Assembly: GCA_963821885.1 (NCBI GenBank)
Contig: CAWGFN010000001.1
Span: 248,001-312,000 of the forward strand
Source: Oleiagrimonas sp963821885
Lineage (GTDB): Bacteria > Pseudomonadota > Gammaproteobacteria > Xanthomonadales > Rhodanobacteraceae
Reading direction: 5' to 3'
Length of the DNA stretch: 64,000 nucleotides
Shown: piece after piece, positions 28,927 through 38,343 of the stretch
Position numbering within the stretch: the stretch's first letter is position 1
How the letters are laid out: every line of letters begins with the position of its first letter
Position numbers and translations under genes: made by a program
The notes under the pieces: generated by a model
What the model was told of the DNA's origin: nothing
What the model saw: only the letters and a program-made list of their open reading frames with translations
Databases searched by the model: none

Positions 28927-29118
28927 TGTGCATACCTAAATACAGATTAGTTAATTGCGGCGGATTGGCGGATTTGGGGTCTGGCGGATTTGGGGACAGG
29001 TTCATTTTCCTACACCAAACCGGGCACGGCACGGACCGTACTTACACACATCAGCTGATATATACACCATGCGCGCCCGAGCAACATCATGCCCTCCACA
29101 CGCGCATGAGGGTCACGC

Positions 29119-29823
29119 ATGGCACGTCTGCCACGATTGGACCTCCCCGGTATTCCACGACACGTAGTACAACGCGGCAACGATCGGCACGCCTGCTTTG
29201 CCGACGAACGGGACTATCGAAGTTATCTGATCGAACTTCACGACGCAGCGCACAAACACGACTGTGCCGTGCATGCGTACGTGTTAATGACCAACCACGT
29301 CCACCTGCTCGTCACTCCATCACGACAAGGCGCCCTCTCGCGCATGATGCAGGCCATCGGGCGACGCTATGTCGGATGCTTCAACGCCCGCTACAGGCGT
29401 ACGGGAACCTTGTGGGAAGGCCGGTACAAAGCCGCTCTGGTCGACAGCGAGCGCTACGTCATGTGTTGCTATCGCTACATCGAACTCAACCCGGTCCGCG
29501 CCCGCATGGTCCCCACGCCGACCGACTACCCCTGGTCAAGCCACGCGCACAATGCGCATGGCGAACACAGCGCCATGCTCACGCCGCACGCGTCCTACCT
29601 GAAACTCGGTTCGACACCCCGGGAACGCCAGGCCCACTACCGAGCCCTCATCGCCGAGCAACTGGACGCACAAACCATCGAAGAACTACGCCAATACACC
29701 CAACAGCAGCGCGCCTGGGGAAGTGAACGCTTCCAGCAGCAGATCGAGAACCTAACCCAACGACGCGCAAAGATCAGGCCACGCGGCCGACCCAAAAAGC
29801 CACCCAACTCCGAGGAAAAATGA
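29119..29823 (+). CDS. REP-associated tyrosine transposase (Y1_Tnp superfamily)
   Basis: 234 aa. Motifs: HVVQRGNDRHACF (N-terminal strand), the metal-binding HxH in MTNHVHLLVTP, and the helix with the nucleophilic Tyr in QAIGRRYVGCFNARYRR. GTLWEGRYKAALV and RYIELNPVRARMV then WSSHAHN complete the RAYT set. These enzymes nick single-stranded REP palindromes and are usually single-copy domesticated transposases. ATG 29119 has GAGGG upstream. The C-terminus is basic (RPRGRPKK). A 3'-truncated relative lies 650 bp upstream. Confidence 0.93.
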   Translation: MARLPRLDLPGIPRHVVQRGNDRHACFADERDYRSYLIELHDAAHKHDCAVHAYVLMTNHVHLLVTPSRQGALSRMMQAIGRRYVGCFNARYRRTGTLWEGRYKAALVDSERYVMCCYRYIELNPVRARMVPTPTDYPWSSHAHNAHGEHSAMLTPHASYLKLGSTPRERQAHYRALIAEQLDAQTIEELRQYTQQQRAWGSERFQQQIENLTQRRAKIRPRGRPKKPPNSEEK

Positions 29824-29902
29824 AACCTGACCCCAAATTTGTTACGCGGCCGACCCAAAAAGCCACCCAACTCCGAGGAAAAATGAACCTGACCCCAAAT
29901 TT
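29781..29902. repeat. 63-bp tandem duplication of the RAYT 3' end
   Basis: The segment beginning ACGCGGCCGACCCAAAAAGC and ending ACCTGACCCCAAATTT occurs at 29781-29840 and again at 29844-29902, differing by one inserted A. The first copy encodes the transposase C-terminus, and the second is non-coding and contains the element's right end. Confidence 0.92.
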
Positions 29903-29911
29903 ATTGCGAGG

Positions 29912-30274
29912 CTATGTGAATTTTTTATAACCTAATTTTTTGTAGAATGAGTAAAAAAATATAGCGCTAAGAAATGGGAAAATCCAAATCCAAATCATAT
30001 GTGTTAATTTGGTTCCAGGCTTATTATTAAATACTAAATACGAAGCATATAAAGACACTATAAAAGACCCAATGACGAAGAGTAAAAATAATACGAACAT
30101 TGATATTGCCATGACTGAAATTAATGGAGAGTGGATTGAATAGCTTGATATGTATATATTTATAATCGCACCAATTACACTTGCTGCGACCAAGGAGAGC
30201 AAAGACAATCTTGAAATATCTATCAAAAAATTTATTTTTCCAATTGCAGAAGAAAAGGGATGCTCCTTACTCAT
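29912..30274 (-). CDS. Small multi-span membrane protein, candidate immunity protein
   Basis: 120 aa with three hydrophobic spans (LLSLVAASVIGAIINIYI, VMAISMFVLFLLFVIGSFIV, MIWIWIFPFLSAIFFYSFY). It is strongly AT-rich, and its ATG is 10 bp after the stop of the Rhs-core toxin gene, with GAGG overlapping that stop. The position directly downstream of a variable Rhs C-terminus is where immunity genes sit, and a membrane location suggests the toxin acts on the inner membrane. I recognise no family. Confidence 0.65.
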   Translation of the reverse strand: MSKEHPFSSAIGKINFLIDISRLSLLSLVAASVIGAIINIYISSYSIHSPLISVMAISMFVLFLLFVIGSFIVSLYASYLVFNNKPGTKLTHMIWIWIFPFLSAIFFYSFYKKLGYKKFT

Positions 30275-30284
30275 AATCTAAACC

Positions 30285-31397
30285 TCAATCATTGGGGTCG
30301 AGGGTGCTATCGCCCCAGTAAAAAATAGAAGTAAACATGCCCGTTAAGTTCGCTTTGAGAGAAGCATGAATTATGAGTACATTTGCCTCCACACTCAAGT
30401 CGGTTTTATTTGCGGCCCACTCTTTATCTCCAAAATATTTATAGCCAGTGAAGCCATCCAAGGTTTTTACTTCTCCCGTAAGGGTGTTAGTTTCATACCC
30501 GCCACCTTCATACCCAACAGCAAATCTTCCAACTTCAAGCGCAGCACTAGGCCCTCGTTCATCGAATGTATCCCTCCCGTCCAGATGTAAATTCAGGTGT
30601 CCCGTCATGCCCCAGTACCCGGTTCCAAGCCTTAGTTTAATTATCTTAAAAACTTTTACTTTGGCATTAAGTCCTACGCGACCACCCAAAGAACCTGAAA
30701 TAGATTCTGTAAACCACTTGAAATTTCTAGACAATTTACTTTTAAATGAAAGATGGGTGCTCTTCTCTGAAGAAGGCGCACCATTAGAATCATCGCTCAG
30801 TGCAACTAACCGCCACGGGTTAACACCTGTGCATGCCACTTCAGGCGAATGACACACCCCATCATCCTCGAATGACCCATCAATACCTTGCCACACCCCT
30901 GAATCTCGATATGCGCTAAGACCAGTAGGGTCAGAGTGATTAATTGGATCATTGTTTGAATAAGCATAAAGGTTAATTTTATTTGTATCCCCGCCGCCCC
31001 CAGCGGCAGGATCCACACTCAAAAACCGCCCCACCCCCGGATCATAATACCGCGCCTGCATATAAACCAACCCCGTCCCCGGATCATTCACATGCCCGGT
31101 ATACCCCGGCCCCGCCTGCGGCGCCCCGTTCTGCTGCTTGCCGTAAGGCCGGTACGTCGCCTCATAGGTCACATTGGAGCCGGTATCCATCTGCGCCACC
31201 ACGGTGCCCTGGGCATTGGTGACGTAGTAGGTCGTGGTTTCGGCTCGGGCCGGTTGCGCCAGCAGGGCACAGATGAAGCCCAGGGCTGCCAGCCACACCA
31301 CCCGCCATGGATGGCGTAGCGCCGACTGCCCCGTGAGCACGTAGCAGGTATCGGTCGATTGATCCTGATGCGACTGTTCGACGTCCCGACGTTCCAT
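30285..31397 (-). CDS. Secreted Rhs-core protein with variable C-terminal toxin-like domain
   Basis: About 370 aa. An N-terminal signal sequence (WRVVWLAALGFICALLAQPARA) is followed by one YD/Rhs-core unit: TYYVTNAQGTVVAQMD, TYEATYRPYGKQQ, YTGHVNDPGTGLVYMQARYY, GRFLSVDP and the boundary motif SDPTGL. Beyond it are about 215 residues unlike the core, rich in predicted beta strands (GSLGGRVGLNAKVKVF, LRLGTGYWGMTGHLNLHLDG, EVGRFAVGYEGGGYET). GC content drops sharply at the core/tail border, as in exchangeable Rhs tips. ATG 31397 has AGGGGCAGGGAA upstream. The toxin activity is unknown. Confidence 0.8.
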   Translation of the reverse strand: MERRDVEQSHQDQSTDTCYVLTGQSALRHPWRVVWLAALGFICALLAQPARAETTTYYVTNAQGTVVAQMDTGSNVTYEATYRPYGKQQNGAPQAGPGYTGHVNDPGTGLVYMQARYYDPGVGRFLSVDPAAGGGGDTNKINLYAYSNNDPINHSDPTGLSAYRDSGVWQGIDGSFEDDGVCHSPEVACTGVNPWRLVALSDDSNGAPSSEKSTHLSFKSKLSRNFKWFTESISGSLGGRVGLNAKVKVFKIIKLRLGTGYWGMTGHLNLHLDGRDTFDERGPSAALEVGRFAVGYEGGGYETNTLTGEVKTLDGFTGYKYFGDKEWAANKTDLSVEANVLIIHASLKANLTGMFTSIFYWGDSTLDPND

Positions 31398-31469
31398 GTT
31401 CCCTGCCCCTTGAAGATTCCTGATCCCGTGCATTTCCATTCCACGCGCTGCTCGCCATGACCTGTGCCC

Positions 31470-34400
31470 TCAATACGGCGGAGCGCCGACCCATGCCGAG
31501 CACCCATTGCTGTTGCAGGCGCGCACATAAGCCGTATTGGAATAGGGATCCGAGCCGATAAGTTGCTGAGTCACGTTGCCGACATTGGTCACCGTGCCGG
31601 TGTCTGAACCCTTGACGTCGTAATACGTGGCGGTGCTGACGGCATCCCAATTCAGATAGACCTTGATCACCTTGGTGCCCCGCGGTGGATTGATACACAT
31701 TGGTCGGTGCTGGCGGACCCGCTGAGACCTGCACGCTAGCCGACGCACTCCAGGCGCTGCATCCACCGTCATTGCAGGCCTCGATGCGATAGCCGTAGGT
31801 CGAGCCCATGGTCTTGCCGGTGTAGGCCTGGCTGAGTGCCGTGCCGCTGTAGACCGCATTCCAGGTGCCGCCGTCGACCTGCTCCTGCAGGGTGTAGCTG
31901 GTGGCCCCGGTGACGCTGGTCCAGCTCACGCTGTAGCTGCCGTCGCTGCTCTGCGCGGGCACGGTCAGGGTGGGCGGGCTGGCTGGCGGATGCAAGACGG
32001 TGACGTTGCCGGAGGTCGCCCAGCCACGCGTGCCATACGCGTTGTTGGCCTCCACCCGATAGGCGTAGGTGCCGTCCGTGGTACCCGGTCGACTGATCGA
32101 GGTGTTCGTGGTGCCACTGGCGATCGTAGTCCAGGCGCCGCCGTTGTACTGTTCCTGTACGTCGTAGGTATCCGTGCCCGGTTGTCCGTACCAGTAGACC
32201 GTGTACGGTCCGCTCTGGACCTGGCCGGGCGGCGTCACCATCGGTTTCGCCGGCGTCACGCCGACGGTCAGTGGCGCGCTCCAGTCGCCGCACGTACCCG
32301 CGCATTCCTGAGCGCGATACTCGTACGCGCCCCCGTCCTTGCCACTGAACGCCTGGCTGGTGTTCGTGCCGGTGTACACCGTGCTCCAGGTGCCGCCGTT
32401 GGCCGACTCCTGCAGCGTGTAGCTGCTGATGCCCGTTTCACCGCTCCAGCTGATGGTGTAGCCACCGGCGTTGGGATTGGCGTCCACGCTGACTGTGGGC
32501 GGATTTAGCGTCGGCTCGTTGGCCGAGCGATCCACCTTGGCCAGCATCATCTTGCCGAGGTAGACGTAGTCGGTGTGCTGCTGGGTTGCCGCGTCGTACT
32601 GGTACAGCAGCTGGCCGGCGCTGCTGTAGGCGTAATACGTGGACGTGCCGCCGCTGGGCGTCTTCTTCACCCGGCGCCCGGAAGCGTCATAGGCGTAGCT
32701 GTCCTTGCCCACCACCTGCTGCAGGCGGTTGGCCTTGTCGAACACCAGCGTGTCGCTGCCGCGCGTGGTGGTGTTGCCCTGGGCGTCGTAGCCGAAGTTT
32801 TCGGTATTGGTGCCGCGAAACAATGCTGCTCAGCAGGTTGTTGCTGTTGTAGCTGTAGACCCGATCCAGACCGTCGCTGCTGATGCTGCGGATGTTGTTG
32901 AGCGCATCGTAGGTGTAGGTCTCCACGCCCCACTGGTTGTCCGCCTCGGCGCGGGTCAGGCGATTGAGGTTGTCGTAGCTGAGCACCTCGGTGCGCGTGG
33001 CGCTGGGCGTCAGGTCGGTGGTGCTGAGCAGGTTGGCATTGGCGTCGTAGGTCATGTCCTGGCTGTACACCAGCGCACCCGTCTTGTCGGAGACGGTCAG
33101 GTTGCTCAACAGCTGGCGTGCGTTCTTGGTCGCCAGGTATTCGGCGCCGTTGCCGAAGAAGAAACCGTGGACGCTGCCATCCGGGAGATAGCTGACGCCG
33201 GTGGCGAAGGCGCCGGCCTTGGTCGGGCGGCCCAGGGCGTCCGGCGCGTAGTCGATGCGTTTGCCGTCCGGGTAGGTGATGGAGGCCAGGGCCGCATTGG
33301 CGTCATAGCCATAGGTGAAGTCCGAATTGGAGCCGTCGACGGTAAGCGATTCGTCGATCAAGCAGATTGCGGTGATCGTGGATGATAGGTCCATTTGACG
33401 ATGCCACTGGTCGGCGCCGTCTGCCACATTGCCCAGCGAGTCGTAGGTGTAGCTGGTGCTGTCGGTTCCAGCCGGATAGTCGATGTCGAGCACCGGTTCA
33501 TGGCGTCATAGCTACGCGTGACCTGGTCTGCGCTGGCCACCTGCTCACGACCGCAGCCGGTGCCGGTGATGGTCTGCCCCGCCGCGCTCCAGGCGATGTT
33601 GCCGGCCGCGTCGTAGTCGACCACGGTGCTGCCCGATTCGGGCTCGGTGGTGCGGCACAGGCGGTCGTAGCTGTCATAGACCAGGGTCTTGGTGACGGTG
33701 TCAGTCACGCCCTGGTAGTCGCCGGACTGGGTGATGGCGGTCGGGATCGCCGTAGAGATTGCGGGTGATGGTCTGGGTGATGCCTTCCGGCGCCTGCACT
33801 TCGGTCACGGCCTTGTAGCTGGGCGCGTCGAACACCTGGTAGCTGGTGGTGGTGACGTTGCCCTTGGGGTCGGTAACCTGCTTGCGTGCGCCCGAGAGAT
33901 AGGCCGTGGTGCTGCTCAGCGTGCCCTGCTCGGAATCCTGGTCCACTTCGGTGGCGCGGCCGAGCGCGTCGTAGGTGGTGTGGGTGCCGGTGGTCAGCGC
34001 CGAGAGATCGGGGCTGCCGGCCGCCGGATAGGAGGCGAAGGTGGCTCTGCCCGCGCCAGTCGTAGTCGGTGGCGCTGGTGACGTGCGAGGCGCTATCGGC
34101 AGTGTCGTAGCTCTCGCTGAGCACCGGCTGCAGCAACGCATCGAAATACGTCACCTTGCGCGCATTGCCCGTACTGACCGTGCGCCGCCAGTGGTCGGCG
34201 TCGATGCCGCGCTCGGCGCTGGTGACGTAGTCGTAGGTAAAGGTGGTCGGCGCCCAGCTCTGCGGATCGCCCGTCGGGTAGTCGATCCGGGTGACGCGGC
34301 CAACGTTGTCGTACTGGTAGCTGGTGGTGTTGCTGGCCTGGTCGGTGATCGAGCTGATCTGGCCCAGGTCATCCACGCTGAGCGACTGGGTGGTGTTGTC

Positions 34401-36731
34401 CGGATAGCTGATCGTCTGCGGGATGCCGCGCATGTAGTTCGGAAAGGCTTGTGGTGTGCGTGTTGTCATCCGTGAAGCTGGACCGAGTATGGCCTGCGCT
34501 GTCCGACAGGTGTAGCTCATCACCCGATTGCAGGTGCTGAAGTTGTCGTCGGTGACGGTGGGGTCGGAGAGAATATTGGTGCAGAAGTGATAGCGCGCCG
34601 TCAGCATGTCGTTGCTGATGTCGTAGACATAACGATTGGTGGTAACGCCGGAGGTGAGATTGTCGGTCTGCAGCGGCAGGCCCAGCACCCACAGGGTAGT
34701 GTCGTTGTAGTAGGTCGTTTGAGTGTGGTCCGCGACCTGACCCGCAATCGTGTTGGAACGTATTTCCTCGGTGACTTGAGCGTATTCGTCATAATGCTCG
34801 GCTTGCCAGGTATAGGTGTCGCCGTCCTGGGTGATGTCGCGCTGCTGCAGCGGCGTGTACTTGGTCAACTGGTCCTTGTCGACGAAGATGAATCCGACCA
34901 TGTTGCCCGCCGTAGCCGGCCACGGCCGGGTCGTCGCGTCAGGCGTCGGATTCGCGTAGGTATTGGTGACGGTACGCAGCGTATTGCCGCTGCTGTCCTC
35001 GAAGGCCGTGCTAAGCAAGGCGCTCTCATGCACGCCATCGGTGGTCACGCCGTACTTGTTGCTGAAGGTGCGCCGTACCGTGCTGCCGTCGGGAGCCACG
35101 ACGTCAGTCCACACCGTGGTCGGACAGACGCCGGTGGACGGATACGCTGTGCTGCAGTCGGTATCGGTCCAACTGGCGTGCGGGCCGGAGTAGTTGTACT
35201 GCCAGGTCCGCGTGGGGATGCCCGCACCGGAAATGGTGCGCTTGGTGATCGTGAAGGCGTACCAGGCATCCGGGTAAAAGGCGTAGCTCCCGGGGTCCGA
35301 ATCGGTCGCATTCGACGTATTCGGGTTGAAACAGGCGCGCTGGACCTTGGATCGGCCATGCTCCTTGAACACCACCGTGAAGACACCTGTCAGGCCCGAG
35401 GGGTGCACGATGGTGGCCACGTGAGGGCTCGCATCGTATCCGTCGGTTGCGATGTTCTTGCAGCTGGAAAGCGTCGACGTCGCTGTGGACGCCGTATCAA
35501 AGGCTTTCAAGTCGTACTGCCACTTGGAACTGTCTGGAAGGGTGACCGTGGTCAAGGTCATGCCGTCCTGGATACTTCCCGTATCATTGGGATTGTCAGC
35601 GTAGGTGTACGTCCAGGTCCGAGATGCGCCCGAGGCGGGTTGCAAGGTCACGCTGGCAATGCGGATGCCGCTACTGTCGTACTGCACGGTCAGATGGCGG
35701 CCATCGCTGGCCGTGATGTCCGTGAGGCGTCCGGCGTTGTTGTAACTGAAATCCAATGTGTTGCCGAAACGGTCCTCGATCCGGGTGACCAGCATCCAGG
35801 CGTCGGCACGGCCCAGCGAGGAGCCATTGTAAGAGCCGTACCATTCAGCCCTGGCCGCACTTGAGCCGGTAAGCATTGCCACGAGCTTCTGTGTCCACTC
35901 GGCATAGACGTGGTAGAGCGCACGGTTTTTGCTACCGTCGACCTGAGCCGTTGGCGGATCGGCGGGCTTTTTCAGTGATGTTGCATAGCGGGTCACCAGC
36001 TCGTTGAAATAGTAGGTGGTGCCATCCGGGGCATGGGCAACGAATCCGTCACCCTGCTTGCCATTGGCCGTAGCCGTCTCGCTGATGCAGGAGATCCGCC
36101 AGTGATTTTTGGTGACAGCCGGGTAAGTGCCTTGCGTGCTGCTGTCGGTGTTCTGAAGCAGGTCCTGACTGCCTTGACCGGGGATGATCAGGTGGTATCC
36201 GCGCCACCATTCGTCGGCCGTCCATAGCGTGGTGTCTTGGATCAAGGCCGGAAACATGTCGGGCGGCGCAGCAAAATTCTGGCAGCGCTGGTGCATGTCT
36301 CCACCGGACGTGGACGTATCCACAAGCCAGTCGCCGGCCGCGACCGGCATCATGCTCTGCGTCGAGTAATTGTAGGTGCGGCCGCCCGCGCTGTAGGTTT
36401 CAATGCGCGGAAGATCGAGTATCCAGTCGCCGAAGGAATAATTGGCCGCCCGATTCGGGTGATCGTAGACGCCTTCGATATTGTAGGTACGGCTCAGGCT
36501 CAGCAGGGGCCCATTGCCCCGCGCGCTGACGTCGGTCACGTGGAACGACAGGCTGCCGTACATCAGGCTGATGTCTTCGCCGAAGGGGTGTTCGCCGAGT
36601 GGATGAATGTCCTGATCGACCTTGATCAGCTTCTTGTATTCATCCTCGGGGGTCGATTGCCCCCACGCATGCAGACTGACGGTGAACAGCATCAGGCCAA
36701 TAAGGCAGGCGCGCGCCCATCCCTGGTTCAT
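31470..36731 (-). pseudogene. Large YD-repeat/Rhs protein with fibronectin-III repeats (several frameshifts)
   Basis: From ATG 36731 a signal peptide (ACLIGLMLFTVSLHAWG) leads into a long YD-repeat protein (SLSFHVTDVSARGNGPLLSL, GNTLDFSYNNAGRLT, TYDALGRATEVDQD, YDSLGNVADG, FGYDAQGNTTTRG). Near the C-terminus are three to four fibronectin-III-like repeats (SYTLQESANGGTWSTVYTG, TYDVQEQYNGGAWTTIASG, SYTLQEQVDGGTWNAVYSG), and it ends SAWVGAPPY. Frame changes occur near 34043, 33745, 33495, 32820 and 31690, and possibly 34440-34500. The whole would be about 1750 aa. Either the gene has decayed or indels are sequencing errors. It has no toxin tip; the separate gene downstream may supply it. Confidence 0.8.
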
Positions 36732-36868
36732 CTCGTTTTCCCCGTTGAATATCCCCGTGGCCCGCTGCTGCGAGCCAAGTTCGAAGGTAGCTGAGTATTC
36801 AGGCTGAGGGGTGCGCAAATCCGGCAAGGATTTCCGGATTCAGGCACGGGGACAGCATTGGGGATGGA
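36732..36868. other. Short gap between rhs and der
   Basis: 137 bp holding the presumed rhs promoter. A REP-like ACGGGGACAGCATTGGGG at about 36846 resembles the GGGGACAG core at the RAYT element end. It marks the right border of the accessory island. Confidence 0.45.
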
Positions 36869-38287
36869 TCAACGCTTCTTGCGCTTGGCGTTGCGGATCA
36901 TGCGCTGGCGCTTGCGCTTTTGCGAGTCGGTGAGCTCGTTGCGCTTGCCGGCGTAGGGATTCTCGCTGTCGCGGAATTCGATGCGCACCGGCGTGCCTTC
37001 CAGGTGGTAGCGCTTGCGGTAGGTGTTTTCGAGGTAGCGGCGGTAGGCCGGCGCGATGTGCTTGGTGCGGGTGCCGTGGATGACCACGGTGGGCGGGTTG
37101 TGCCCGCCGGGGTGGGCGTAGCGCAGCTTGGGCGCGTGGCCGCGCACCAGCGGCGGCTGGTAGCCCTCGTAGGCCTTTTCCAGCGTGCGGGTGAGCTGCG
37201 AGGAGGTCATCTCGCAGTTGGCCGAGGCATGCGCGCGGTTGACCGAGCGCATCAGCTCGCGCAGGCCCGAGCCATGCTTGGCGGAGATGAACACGCGCTT
37301 GGCCCAGGCGACGAACTCCAGGCGCCGGTCCAGCGCGCGCTGGCACTGCTCGCGGTCGTAGGCCTCCATGTCGTCCCACTTGTTGACCGCGATGACCAGC
37401 GCCCTGCCCTCGTCCAGCACGTGGCCGATGAGGGTCAGGTCCTGGTCGGACAGGTTCTCGCGCGCGTCGATCATGACCACCGCCACCTGGCAGGCGGCGA
37501 TGGCCTGCAGCGTCTTGATGACGCTGAATTTCTCCACCGCCTCCTCGATGCGCGCGCGGCGGCGCACGCCGGCGGTGTCGATCAGGGTGTACTTGCGGCC
37601 GTCGCGCACCAGCGGCACGCGGATGGAATCGCGGGTGGTGCCGGCCACATCCGAGACGATCACGCGCTCCTCGCCCAGCAGGCGGTTGACCAGGGTCGAC
37701 TTGCCGGCGTTCGGGCGGCCGAGGATGGCCACGCGGATGCTGTCGTCGGGCGCGTCGTCCTCGCCGGCATCCGCCGGTTCGGGAAGCATCGGCGCCAGGG
37801 CCTCGAGCAGGTCGTCGGTGCCGCGGCCGTGCGCGGCGGCCAGCGGCAGGATGCTGGCGAAGCCCAGGGCGGCGAAGTCGGCCATGGCCGTGGCCTCGTC
37901 CAGGCCGTCGGTCTTGTTGACCGCCAGCAGCATGGGCTTGCCGGTGCGGCGCAGCTCGCCGAGGATGGCGTGGTCCTGCGCCATCAGGCCGTCGCGGGCG
38001 TCGGTGAGGAACACCACCACGTCGGCTTCCTCGATGGCCAGGCGCACCTGGCGCGCGGTCAGGCCGTCCATGCCGTCCTCGTCGCCGGACAGGCCGCCGG
38101 TATCGACCAGCACGAAGGGGTGGTCGCCCAGCCGGCAGACGCCGTAATGGCGGTCGCGGGTGACGCCCGGCATGTCGGCCACCAGCGCCTCGCGGCTGCG
38201 GGTCAGCACGTTGAAAAGGGTCGACTTGCCGACATTGGGCCGGCCGACCAGGGCGACGACGGGAAGCATGTGCAGACTCGATTCCAT
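36869..38287 (-). CDS. der: Ribosome-assembly GTPase Der (EngA)
   Basis: Essential double GTPase for 50S maturation. 472 aa with two G domains: G1 GRPNVGKST and GRPNAGKST, G3 DTGGL and DTAGV, G4 NKTD and NKWD. A C-terminal KH-like domain follows with a basic tail (RKRQRMIRNAKRKKR). The ATG at 38287 has GGAG seven bases upstream; many Ders start at the inner ATG 38269 (MLPVVALVGRPN). It follows bamB and yfgM on the same strand, the E. coli order. Confidence 0.96.
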   Translation of the reverse strand: MESSLHMLPVVALVGRPNVGKSTLFNVLTRSREALVADMPGVTRDRHYGVCRLGDHPFVLVDTGGLSGDEDGMDGLTARQVRLAIEEADVVVFLTDARDGLMAQDHAILGELRRTGKPMLLAVNKTDGLDEATAMADFAALGFASILPLAAAHGRGTDDLLEALAPMLPEPADAGEDDAPDDSIRVAILGRPNAGKSTLVNRLLGEERVIVSDVAGTTRDSIRVPLVRDGRKYTLIDTAGVRRRARIEEAVEKFSVIKTLQAIAACQVAVVMIDARENLSDQDLTLIGHVLDEGRALVIAVNKWDDMEAYDREQCQRALDRRLEFVAWAKRVFISAKHGSGLRELMRSVNRAHASANCEMTSSQLTRTLEKAYEGYQPPLVRGHAPKLRYAHPGGHNPPTVVIHGTRTKHIAPAYRRYLENTYRKRYHLEGTPVRIEFRDSENPYAGKRNELTDSQKRKRQRMIRNAKRKKR

Positions 38288-38343
38288 CGGGATGCTCCGT
38301 CGTCGCCGGTGCCGTCATCGGGCGATGACGGCACGCCCGGCGA

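Larger units (their letters stand above)
28967..29902 (+). mobile_element. RAYT (IS200-like single-strand transposase) element with inverted ends
   Basis: The left end has two direct copies of GGCGGATTTGGGG (28967-28979 and 28983-28995), the second running into ACAGGTTCATTTT. The right end (29882-29902) is its inverse, AAATGAACCTGACCCCAAAT, with one mismatch. Between them is the transposase gene. Such TTTGGGG(A/T)CAGGTTC palindromic termini are typical REP-type substrates of RAYTs. Ends are estimated from the inverted repeat. Confidence 0.8.

Noticed and set aside
28134..30274. A CRISPR array or phage remnant in the AT-rich island
   Set aside because: No regularly spaced repeats, cas or phage structural genes; the repeats are transposase ends and a single tandem duplication.
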